This document shows positions 1 through 7,967 of a stretch of 51,789 nucleotides of DNA, piece by piece; position 1 is the first letter of the stretch, and the number at the start of each line of letters is the position of its first letter. The notes under the pieces are model-generated. The model was given only the letters and a program-made list of their open reading frames with translations. It was not told the DNA's origin and did not search any database. The stretch is from Chloroflexota bacterium (GTDB lineage Bacteria > Chloroflexota > Dehalococcoidia > SHYB01). The position numbers were made by a program, and so were the translations under genes. Location: positions 1-51,789 of the forward strand of contig JACZVV010000006.1 of the NCBI GenBank assembly GCA_022572465.1, given 5' to 3'.

Positions 1-865
1 GCGACAGCTCCGACTGGTTTCGAAAGCCCATGAAATGCACGTTGCGGATACCCCGGTCCCGAACGTAACCCTCCAACGCCGGCCGGCGCTCCCCGTCTCC
101 AACGAAGACCAGCGCCGCCCGGTCCTGAAGAGGCTCGAACGCCTGCAAGCAGTCCATGGGCCGCTTTCGAGGGATCAGCTTCGAGAGATAGAGACAAACG
201 GGCACGTCGCGGGCGATGCCCAGCTCGGCCTTGAGGGCGTCCCGCCGGCCGGTCAAGCGCTCGGCCTCCGCGATGAAGAAGTCGTTGTCGACGGAGTAGG
301 GCGTGAGGAACATTCGCTCCCTGGACACGCCGAAGGACTCGTAGAACTCGACGCTCTTGCTTCCAATGGGGAGGAACGCGGCGACCTGCCGGAACAGCGC
401 GCCGAGCGCTGCTCGTTTGGCCCACCGGCGGGGTCCCGACTGGCCGGGATCGCGCTCGAAGGTCTCGCCATGGAGCAAGATTGGAGTGCGGCGCAGGCGG
501 GCGGCCGCGAAGCCCAGCCAGTTGGTGGCCAGGGCGTAGCCGTGCACCAGCACCGCGTCGAAATGCCCTCGCCACAGGTGCGATACGACCCCGGGGTTGA
601 TGGCGCGCCAGAGCCCGGTCGAGGCCCTGAACGGAGAGACGTTGGCAAGGAATCGGGACGAGTATCCCTCCAGCAGCGGCCTGTCCCATTTGAACGACAC
701 GCCGAACTCGGGGTCTCGGCTCACGGCCAATCCCTGGTCCGAGCAGAAGTAGACCGTCAGGTCCACGCGAGGGTGCTCCGCCAGCCGGCGGAAGAGCGGC
801 GCCTGGTACTGGATCGGGTGGGAGGTCAGCACCGCCAGTCGATGGTGTTCTTTGGTCTCGCTCAT
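1..865 (-). CDS. glycosyltransferase family 4-like, C-terminus truncated by window edge
   Basis: Not in the ORF track because it runs off the edge. Minus-strand translation from ATG at 865 gives MSETKEHHRLAVLTSHPIQYQAPLFRRLAEHPRVDLTVYFCSDQG...LYLSKLIPRKRPMDCLQAFEPLQDRAALVFVGDGERRPALEGYV, typical GT4. ATGA overlap with the upstream gene stop (862-864). Confidence 0.85.
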   Translation of the reverse strand, partial: MSETKEHHRLAVLTSHPIQYQAPLFRRLAEHPRVDLTVYFCSDQGLAVSRDPEFGVSFKWDRPLLEGYSSRFLANVSPFRASTGLWRAINPGVVSHLWRGHFDAVLVHGYALATNWLGFAAARLRRTPILLHGETFERDPGQSGPRRWAKRAALGALFRQVAAFLPIGSKSVEFYESFGVSRERMFLTPYSVDNDFFIAEAERLTGRRDALKAELGIARDVPVCLYLSKLIPRKRPMDCLQAFEPLQDRAALVFVGDGERRPALEGYVRDRGIRNVHFMGFRNQSELS

Positions 866-2013
866 CGCGCCGATTCCTCGATACAGGATGTCAGGATCGA
901 CTCCAGGTCCGAGCAGTAGCGGTCGAACCCGAAACGGTCGCGCACGGCCCCGCTGAGACGGCCTGGGTCGGTCAGCGACGGATCGACGCGGCCCTCCAGC
1001 ATGCGCAGGACGGCCTCGCTCAGCTCGTCGATTCGGTCGGGATCGACCATCAGACCCAGCGTCCCATCGAGCAGGGCGTCCCGCGACCCGCCGTTGGCCC
1101 CGGCGATGACCGGTTTGCCGCAGGCCAGCGCCTCCAGATAGACGATCCCTTGGCCCTCGTTTCTGCTGGGCATGACGAAGACGTCACAGAGGTTGTAGTA
1201 GTCCGCCAGCTCTTCGTTCGGCACGCTTCCGGCGAAGACGACCCGGTCGGCGACGCCGGCCTTCCGGGCGTAACGCTTTGCCCGAGCGAGATCGTCGCCG
1301 TCGCCCACCACCAGGTATCGCACGTCGGGGGCGCGGCGGGCCACGGTCCCCAGGGCGTCCATCACCTGGTCATAGCCCTTGTAGCGCTCCGACTGGGCCA
1401 GCCGCGCCACGGTGAGCAGCACCCGCTTGCCCTGGAGTCCATATCGCTCTTCCAGGTGCCGCGGCTTGGGCCCAGGCCGGAAGTGCTCCCGCACCGGATG
1501 AGGCTGGACCACCAGCTGCCCCGGCGAAAACTCCACCTGCTCGCTCAGGCGGTCGGCGGTATACCGGCTCAGCGCGGTCACCTTTCTCGCCCGCGCCAGG
1601 GCCTTGCGCTTCCCGGCGCTGGCCAGGCTCCACACATCGATGCCGTAGGTCATCACCAGGTAGGGGATGCCGAACAGCGCGCCCAGCCATCGGCACAGAG
1701 GGGCGTAGTTCACGTGCCCGCACAGGATGAGCGACGGGCGATTGGCCAAGATGGACCGGGCCGTCCCGATGGCCACGCGGCCCTTTCGCGCCATCGCCGG
1801 CGGGCCTCCGCACCATCCGAACGTAAAGTCGCCGTTGTACGCCGAAGCGGCCTCGGAGGGTTGGTCGTTGGCAACGACCACCGCGTAAGGCGCGCCGCCG
1901 GGCTTGATGCGCGCCACGGCCCGCAACAGGTCGCGGCCGATAATCTGGATACCGCCTTCGGAGCGAAACAGCTCCGGCAGCACCAGCAAGAGTCGTGTGT
2001 TATCAGGCAACAT
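862..2013 (-). CDS. glycosyltransferase family 4
   Basis: 383 aa; ...LLTVARLAQSERYKGYDQVMDALGTVARRAPDVRYLVVGDGDDLARAKRYARKAGVADRVVFAGSVPNEELADYYNLCDVFVMPSRNEGQGIVYLEALACGKPVIAG, canonical GT4 C-terminal fold. Confidence 0.92.
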   Translation of the reverse strand: MLPDNTRLLLVLPELFRSEGGIQIIGRDLLRAVARIKPGGAPYAVVVANDQPSEAASAYNGDFTFGWCGGPPAMARKGRVAIGTARSILANRPSLILCGHVNYAPLCRWLGALFGIPYLVMTYGIDVWSLASAGKRKALARARKVTALSRYTADRLSEQVEFSPGQLVVQPHPVREHFRPGPKPRHLEERYGLQGKRVLLTVARLAQSERYKGYDQVMDALGTVARRAPDVRYLVVGDGDDLARAKRYARKAGVADRVVFAGSVPNEELADYYNLCDVFVMPSRNEGQGIVYLEALACGKPVIAGANGGSRDALLDGTLGLMVDPDRIDELSEAVLRMLEGRVDPSLTDPGRLSGAVRDRFGFDRYCSDLESILTSCIEESAR

Positions 2014-2037
2014 GGCGTGTGTTATCAGGCAACATAG
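1994..2037. repeat. 22-bp tandem duplication (x2) covering the start codon of the GT4 gene
   Basis: cgtgtgttatcaggcaacatgg / cgtgtgttatcaggcaacatag at 1994-2015 and 2016-2037; each copy contains ATGTTGCCTGATAACACACG on the minus strand. Confidence 0.93.
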
Positions 2038-2046
2038 CGTGCCCTG

Positions 2047-2317
2047 CTAGGCGACGGGCTCCAGCGGCTCCACCGATACGTCATCGAAGCCGGACGCCGT
2101 CAGCACCCGGCGGGCGTTGGTGGCGGTGAACGCCACGGAATGGGCTGCAGCTAGAAATAGCAAGATGCTAGGCTTTAGCAAGTGCTGGACCATATCTAAA
2201 CGTGACTCTAGCGTCGAACTCCGCCTCGTACTCCTGGGGAAAGTCCAGAGCGCCGGCCTGGAGCGTGTCGCCCACGCCAAACGTCCGGGCCATCGCCAGC
2301 AGGTCCTCGATATACAT
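2047..2317 (-). pseudogene. disrupted gene remnant (possible methyltransferase-like), two frames separated by an AT-rich hairpin segment
   Basis: N-part in one frame (2168-2317: MYIEDLLAMARTFGVGDTLQAGALDFPQEYEAEFDARVTFRYGP...stop) and C-part in another frame (...AAAHSVAFTATNARRVLTASGFDDVSVEPLEPVA, stop at 2047). The join is a low-GC segment with two small hairpins. Confidence 0.45.
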
Positions 2318-2328
2318 GAGCGGGACCC

Positions 2329-3747
2329 CTAGGCCACGGCCCTGAGGTCGGCTGCTCCAGACTCGCCGACGCCCAACGGGACGTAGTCGGCCACGCCGGC
2401 GAACCGGCGCCCGTCGAGCATCCGCCAGCAATCGATGATCGCCGTACGGCCCGGCCGGCGTCTTATCATCTCGGGCTGTATCGTGGCGAACTCGGGCCAG
2501 GGCGTCGCCAGCACCAGAACGTCCGCCGCTCCCACGCACGCCTCCAGCGATGGCGCGGCCCTGAGCGAACTATCACCCGACGCCCGAACGGCGCCCAACG
2601 CCCGAACGGCGTTGTCCAGAGCGAGAGGATCGTAGGCCCAAACCGGGATTCCTTCCGCGAGCAAGCAGCGGGCAAGCTCCAGGCCGGTAGACTCCTCGAC
2701 GATGTCGGTGCCCGCCTTGTAGGCCAGTCCAAGCACGCCGACCGCGCCGCCGGCGGGCAGCCGCGACTTGACCAGCTCCAGTAACCGGGGAACTTGAAGC
2801 CGGTTGATGGCGTCGGTGGCCTCCGCGATGGCCGCGGGCGCCTCGAGATCGAGGGCAAGTCGCGCCAGCGCCCGATTGTCCCGGGGGAAGCACGGCCCGC
2901 CGTATCCCAGCCCGCCCTTGAGGCTCTTGGGCCCTATGCGGCTGTCGAGACCGAGCGCGCCGGTCACCGCATCGATGTCTCCTCCCGGCAACCGCTCGCA
3001 GATCGCGGCCAGCATGTTCGCGAAACTGATCTTGGTGGTCACGAAGGTGTTGACCGCCAGCTTGGTCAGCTCCGCGTTGGCAAAGCCCATTCGCGCGACC
3101 GGCGGGTTGTTGGCGTGGACGCTTTGATAGAACGATTCCAGGAACGCCCCCGAGCGTGGGTCCGACTCTCCGATGAGCACCAGGTCCGGGTTCAAAAAAT
3201 CGCGGACCACGGTCCCCAGGGCGATGAAGCGCGGACTGTAGCACAGGCCGACATCGACGCCGCATCGCTTGCCCGAGGCGGCCTCCAGGGCCGGGCGCAC
3301 CTCTCGGTCCATCGAGCCCGGCATCACCGTGCTGGAGACCACCACCAGGTGGAATCCCGCTTTCCCGCGAAGCGCCTCGCCGATCGCCTCGCAGGCCGAC
3401 ACCACGAACCGGGACGTGAAGCCGCCGTCCGCCAGGCTGGGCGTGGGCACGATGACGAACGTCAGGTCCGTCGACGCGACGATCTCGGCCCAGTCGCCGG
3501 TCGCCGAAAGCCGGTCGCCGGCTTCGTCCATCAGTCGTTGCAGCTCCGGCTCCGTCACCGGCGCGACGCCGCGGTTGATCGACTCCACCTTGCCCAGGTC
3601 GAGATCGAGCCCCACGACCCGGCGTCCCATCGACGCGTAACACGCCGCCATGGGCGAGCCCAGCTTGCCCAGTCCGACGATAGAGACCGCCGCAGTCCGC
3701 GGGTCGGGCCCAGTCCTCGTGTCGTCGTCAACGATGGTGATCATCAT
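2329..3747 (-). CDS. UDP-glucose/UDP-N-acetylmannosamine dehydrogenase family (nucleotide-sugar dehydrogenase)
   Basis: 472 aa from ATGATG at 3747; SIVGLGKLGSPMAACYASMGRRVVGLDLD N-terminal Rossmann and LGYGGPCFPRDNRALA catalytic Cys motif. Confidence 0.92.
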   Translation of the reverse strand: MMITIVDDDTRTGPDPRTAAVSIVGLGKLGSPMAACYASMGRRVVGLDLDLGKVESINRGVAPVTEPELQRLMDEAGDRLSATGDWAEIVASTDLTFVIVPTPSLADGGFTSRFVVSACEAIGEALRGKAGFHLVVVSSTVMPGSMDREVRPALEAASGKRCGVDVGLCYSPRFIALGTVVRDFLNPDLVLIGESDPRSGAFLESFYQSVHANNPPVARMGFANAELTKLAVNTFVTTKISFANMLAAICERLPGGDIDAVTGALGLDSRIGPKSLKGGLGYGGPCFPRDNRALARLALDLEAPAAIAEATDAINRLQVPRLLELVKSRLPAGGAVGVLGLAYKAGTDIVEESTGLELARCLLAEGIPVWAYDPLALDNAVRALGAVRASGDSSLRAAPSLEACVGAADVLVLATPWPEFATIQPEMIRRRPGRTAIIDCWRMLDGRRFAGVADYVPLGVGESGAADLRAVA

Positions 3748-3748
3748 T

Positions 3749-3799
3749 CCTCCAAAACGATCGGGCCTCCAAAGCGATCGGGCCTCCGAAGCGATCAGG
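3749..3799. repeat. 17-bp tandem repeat x3 containing GGAGG
   Basis: CCTCCAAAACGATCGGG / CCTCCAAAGCGATCGGG / CCTCCGAAGCGATCAGG at 3749-3765, 3766-3782, 3783-3799. On the minus strand each unit ends ...TTTGGAGG or TTCGGAGG; the last is followed by AATGATG, the UGD start. Confidence 0.95.
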
Positions 3800-5018
3800 A
3801 CCGCTCTCGTGCTCCAGCCGCGCCGAGCAAGCGAGCCCTCGCTTGCCCCGCCAGGTGGTCTCGGGCGACCAGATCGAGGTAGCGGCGGTGGTGTTGCCGC
3901 CTCTCGCCGGCGCTCATGGCCACGATCCGCCCCAGCGCCTCGGCTACGGCGTTCGGCTCCAATCGATCGCACACCAGCTCCAGATCGTGCCGCCGGAAAT
4001 AGCGGGCCACGGCGGAAGATTCGGGCGCGTGCACCAGGATGGGCGGGCCTGCCAGCCAGTAGTCGGCGAGCCTGCCGGGAAAGGACGTCTCGTAGAAGTG
4101 CTGCTGGCGCGCATCGAAGCTAGAGGGAACGAACGTACAGGTTGCCTTGCCGGCGCTCCGCAACACGTCCTCGCGGGATGGCAGCCAGCCCAGCGCATGC
4201 ACCTGATCCGGCGGGAACCCGAGCCGGTGGAGCTCTTCGGCGGGCGTCCGTCCACTGACCACCAGCGACGGCGCCAACCCCATGTCGCCGCTCAGGCGTT
4301 GGAACGCTTGAGCGAGACACCGAAGGCTGTCCTCGACCGTGGGCCCCAATGAGCCGCAGAGAAATACGGAGAGCGACGGCGGCGTGGGAGGCGTCGCCGC
4401 CGTCGCCCCATGGGCAAACGTCATATAGCAATCGTCGCGCACCGGAATCGGCAAGACCTCGAAAGGCGCGCCGATCTCGGCGCCGAGGCTGGCGGCCAGC
4501 TCCTCGGTGATGGCCAGGCGGCGCGAGCAGCGGCCCAACAGCTCCTTCAGGGCCCGCGACGCCAAGGCCCGGAAGAACGGGTTTCGCGATCCTTGCAGGG
4601 CCGTCCTGGGGTCGTCCAAGACGTAGAGCGTCGCCTCCACCTCCGGAAGCCGCCGCAACAGCCGGACGGCGTAGAGCAGCAGGTCGCTGCCCGGCCCGAA
4701 GAGGACGGCCCTCCGGATCCCAAGGCCGCGGATGTGCCGGGCCAAGGTCGCCGGTCTGGGCCGGACCGTCATATGGTTCAGCTGCATCAGCCGCGCCAGC
4801 CGCCAACCAGGACCTGGATCCTCGGAGTGGAACTCCAGGGGATAGGTCTCGCCGCGGACCGTGTCCAGCATCGGACCCGAAGGCTGGCGGTCCGACCGGC
4901 TGTAGACGATAAGCTCGGGCAGGTCCGGCGTCCCCTGAAACAGGCCGTAGACCGTCACGGGCGTCCCGGTGCCGGCCACGGGCTGGCCGTCGGCGATGAT
5001 GAAGAACGGCTCGCTCAT
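3795..5018 (-). CDS. glycosyltransferase-like protein of the glycan locus
   Basis: 407 aa from MSEPFFIIADGQPVAGTGTPVTVYG; GT-B-like features (LSVFLCGSLGPTVEDSLRCLAQAFQRL...LGWLPSREDVLRSAGKATCTFVPSSFDAR). ATGA overlap at 5015-5018. Confidence 0.65.
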   Translation of the reverse strand: MSEPFFIIADGQPVAGTGTPVTVYGLFQGTPDLPELIVYSRSDRQPSGPMLDTVRGETYPLEFHSEDPGPGWRLARLMQLNHMTVRPRPATLARHIRGLGIRRAVLFGPGSDLLLYAVRLLRRLPEVEATLYVLDDPRTALQGSRNPFFRALASRALKELLGRCSRRLAITEELAASLGAEIGAPFEVLPIPVRDDCYMTFAHGATAATPPTPPSLSVFLCGSLGPTVEDSLRCLAQAFQRLSGDMGLAPSLVVSGRTPAEELHRLGFPPDQVHALGWLPSREDVLRSAGKATCTFVPSSFDARQQHFYETSFPGRLADYWLAGPPILVHAPESSAVARYFRRHDLELVCDRLEPNAVAEALGRIVAMSAGERRQHHRRYLDLVARDHLAGQARARLLGAAGARERS

Positions 5019-5920
5019 CGCTGAAGGACCCACCCTCCCCGCTCGAAGTCGTACCGAACGAAATCATGGGTCAGCCGCAGCCCCTGGCGCTCCAGCCACC
5101 GCAGCGGCCTCACCGGGAACAGGCGTCGCAAGAGGCGGTTGGGCAGCCGGTTCTGGACCGTGTCGATGATCGAGAACTGGCCGTCGGGCCCCAAGAGCTG
5201 GCCGTTCTGGAGCGGCTGGTGGCGGAACACGCCGAGCACGGTGCGAACGGTATGCAGCCCGGCGACCGCGCCGAAGCGCACCCAGAGCTCGAAATCGGGC
5301 ATGGATGCAAGGCTCTCGTCGATATGGGCGCCCGCCCGCCGCCAAAGCCGTCTCGACCAGAACGTCCCCTCCTGCTGCACCCAGCCGAACTTCCTCCCCT
5401 CGTACATCCCGAGCTTCAGCAGCGTCCGGTTGTATCCCCGCGGCGAGCCGACGCCGATCACCCGTCCGTCCTCCAGCATGCCCGCGGGCAGGCCGGTCAG
5501 CCACTGGACGCAGCCGCCAAGCTGGCCGAAGATCTCGCCGACGATGCGCAGGCTCGACGGCGTCAGGACGTCGTCGCTGTTGATCCAGCCCATCACGTCG
5601 CCGGTGGCCCGAGCGAAACCTTTGTTGAGGCCCGAGGCGAGACCGCCGTCGGGCTCACTGACCCAGTACGCCAGGTGCTTGGCGTAGCGGCGAACGATCT
5701 CCACACTGCCGTCGGTCGAGCCGCCGTCGACGACGATGTACTCCAGGTTCGGGTATCCCTGATCGAGGACCGAGCAGAGGCACTCCTCCAGAAACGGCGC
5801 CTGGTTCAACGTGGCCGTGACGACGGTGATACGGGGCAGCGCGTCGCCGGCAGCCAGCTTGGCCGTTTTCGGTGACGACCCGTTGGTACGTGGCCCTCGT
5901 CCGTTCATAACCAGGCTCAT
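5015..5920 (-). CDS. glycosyltransferase family 2
   Basis: 301 aa from MSLVMNGRGPR; PRITVVTATLNQAPFLEECLCSVLDQGYPNLEYIVVDGGSTDGSVEIVRRYAKHLAYWVSEPDGGLASGLNKGFARATGDVMGWINSDD, classic GT2. Confidence 0.95.
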   Translation of the reverse strand: MSLVMNGRGPRTNGSSPKTAKLAAGDALPRITVVTATLNQAPFLEECLCSVLDQGYPNLEYIVVDGGSTDGSVEIVRRYAKHLAYWVSEPDGGLASGLNKGFARATGDVMGWINSDDVLTPSSLRIVGEIFGQLGGCVQWLTGLPAGMLEDGRVIGVGSPRGYNRTLLKLGMYEGRKFGWVQQEGTFWSRRLWRRAGAHIDESLASMPDFELWVRFGAVAGLHTVRTVLGVFRHQPLQNGQLLGPDGQFSIIDTVQNRLPNRLLRRLFPVRPLRWLERQGLRLTHDFVRYDFERGGWVLQR

Positions 5921-6777
5921 TCCGGCACCCGCGCCGACACGCACAGGTGCCAGCCCAGCCGCCGCTCCAGCCAGCGCATGACTCGCGGAGGAAGCATGCG
6001 GAAGAACCACACCTTGGGATACTGATGACGGACGTAAGAGCTGACCTTGTAGGGGAAGATGTGGTCTACCCACATCTCGGTGATATCGAATCCGCTCAGC
6101 AGGCGCCGGACCTCCCCTCGGCTGTAGGTCCGTGATATGGGACAGCCCTCCTGGGCCTCCGAATGCCGGGCCACCAGGTCGGCCAGCCGCCAGAACGCGC
6201 CGTGACCATGGTTCCAGAGAATCGAGAGCGCCTTCCACGAATACCGGTGATACAGCATCAGCTTGACCACGCTCCCCGGCCCCACGTAGCGATGTATCTG
6301 CTCGATGGCCCGGTCCGGCCGAGGCGTGTGATGCAGCACGCCAAAGGAGTAGACGAGGTCGAACCGGCTCGGCGGCACGATCTTGTCCAGCTCCTCGGCG
6401 TCGGCGACGTAGAACTCGATGTCGAGGCCTTCGAGCCCGGCGCGGCGTCGGGCCAGCGCCACCGACCGTTCCGAAAGGTCCACGGCGGTGACCCGCGCTC
6501 CCGCCCGTGCGAAGCTGACGGAATCGGTGCCCAGGCCACAGCCGATCTCCAGCACCCGCTTGCCCCGCCACCGCTCGAACTCGGCGAACCTGGGGATGTG
6601 AGGCTCAACGCGGTATTTCCGCGCCTCGATATCCCTGAAGTAGGCCCTGGTGCCCACGGCCTCGGGCGAGCCCTGCAGATTGCACGGGCGGCCATCCCAG
6701 AACCGCTTGACCTCCTCCTTGGCCACGGTGGAGAAGCGGTCCTCCCGGAAACGGGTCTGCACCCCAGGCATGGTCAT
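5917..6777 (-). CDS. class I SAM-dependent methyltransferase
   Basis: 286 aa; RGKRVLEIGCGLGTDSVSFARAGARVTAVDLSERSVALARRRAGLEGLDIEFYVADAEEL motif I-III. Confidence 0.93.
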   Translation of the reverse strand: MTMPGVQTRFREDRFSTVAKEEVKRFWDGRPCNLQGSPEAVGTRAYFRDIEARKYRVEPHIPRFAEFERWRGKRVLEIGCGLGTDSVSFARAGARVTAVDLSERSVALARRRAGLEGLDIEFYVADAEELDKIVPPSRFDLVYSFGVLHHTPRPDRAIEQIHRYVGPGSVVKLMLYHRYSWKALSILWNHGHGAFWRLADLVARHSEAQEGCPISRTYSRGEVRRLLSGFDITEMWVDHIFPYKVSSYVRHQYPKVWFFRMLPPRVMRWLERRLGWHLCVSARVPE

Positions 6778-7958
6778 GCGGAGGCCTCGGCCTGTTCGAT
6801 CGAAACATTTCGCCCACCGCTCGATGCCCTCGAGGCCAGGAACCGGAGATAGCGTCCCGGAGGCTGCCCGGGCGTCTGCTCCTCGTTGGACAGCGGCACG
6901 ATCGTGAATCCGTGGTCCCGAAAGAGGCGGTAAAGATCCTCCCGCCCAAAGTAGTACCCGGTGGGATTGATGCCCTGGTCCATTCCATATCCGTCGCCGT
7001 GGAGCTTGGCCGCATAGCGCCGGCCCTGGCTTTCCAGCTCCAGAAAGTCGCTGTCCGGGAAATCGTCGGTGGCGACGTACCCGCCGAAGAAGATTCGGTC
7101 CGCCAGAGAGAACAGGTTCTCGAAGAACACGAAGGGCGCGAAGCTGTGATAGTAGACGCCATGGGCGAAGGCCAGGTCGAACTTCCCGTAGTTGGCCCGG
7201 CCCACGTTATGGAAATCGTCGATCACGACATCGACGTTGCGCCAGCCCAACGCGGCCTTGGCGGCCAACGTCTTGAGGGCGTTCTCGGCCCGGGCCTCGA
7301 TGCACGTCACCGACGCGGCCCCAAGATTCACCAACGAAGCCGTTTGATAGCCCTCCATGGGGCCGAACTCGATGACTCGCAGGCCCGCGATGGGACACAC
7401 CTCGTTGAGCGCCTCCATCGGGCCCATCTCGACAGCGCCGGTGTAGTGACGCACCACCTCGGCCAGATCCGGGAAGCGGTACTCGATATGCTTGCGGCCT
7501 TCCTCCACCACGCCCAGCGGCAACACCATCTCCTGAAACGTCAACACGCGATTGGGCAGGCTCGCCCGCAGGCGGGCCACCTCTCGCCAGTCCTCCGGCG
7601 TCGCCGGCCACGGGCAGACCACCACGTCGGCCTCGGGCGGCAGGCTTCCTCGCGCGCCGGGGCCGAGAGGCCATTCGGCGATCAAGTCGTGCCGCGCGCC
7701 TGCCAGCGTCAGGGCCTCGGCCAACATCTCCGCCTCGCGGCCGGCGCCCACCAGGACGACGCGGGAGCTCAGCTGGGACGCCTTCCACCGCAGAAACTCC
7801 ACGACGGCTCGGGGGTTGGCCATGAGCGCCGGCGCGATCGTGTTCGCCGCGCCGTTGTCCGAGGTGAGCTTGCGCCGCAAGAGCCGCCAGTTGTCCGCCG
7901 GCCCGTGGCGCAGCAGCCGCTCGCCAACCTTTGCGACGACGCTTCTGTTACGTGGCAT
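6774..7958 (-). CDS. methyltransferase-like protein with N-terminal Rossmann-like region
   Basis: 394 aa; SSRVVLVGAGREAEMLAEALTLAG N-terminal region, then LRVIEFGPMEGYQTASLVNLGAASVTCIEARAENALKTLAAKAALGWRNVDVVIDDFHNV. Confidence 0.75.
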   Translation of the reverse strand: MPRNRSVVAKVGERLLRHGPADNWRLLRRKLTSDNGAANTIAPALMANPRAVVEFLRWKASQLSSRVVLVGAGREAEMLAEALTLAGARHDLIAEWPLGPGARGSLPPEADVVVCPWPATPEDWREVARLRASLPNRVLTFQEMVLPLGVVEEGRKHIEYRFPDLAEVVRHYTGAVEMGPMEALNEVCPIAGLRVIEFGPMEGYQTASLVNLGAASVTCIEARAENALKTLAAKAALGWRNVDVVIDDFHNVGRANYGKFDLAFAHGVYYHSFAPFVFFENLFSLADRIFFGGYVATDDFPDSDFLELESQGRRYAAKLHGDGYGMDQGINPTGYYFGREDLYRLFRDHGFTIVPLSNEEQTPGQPPGRYLRFLASRASSGGRNVSIEQAEASA

Positions 7959-7967
7959 GGGCTCTCC

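Noticed and set aside
2145-2200. AGCTAGAAATAGCAAG resembles the engineered sgRNA tetraloop (GAGCTAGAAATAGCAAGTT) of Cas9 guides
   Set aside because: Only 16 nt match; the rest of the scaffold is absent, no cas genes are present, and the match is explained by a simple GCTA-GAAA-TAGC hairpin. Treated as coincidence, not a tracrRNA or vector contamination.
5921-6571. N-terminal 217 aa extension of the GT2 ORF (5015..6571)
   Set aside because: Lies antiparallel-frame over the methyltransferase 5917..6777; the GT2 fold begins after the ATG at 5920, which forms an ATGA overlap.
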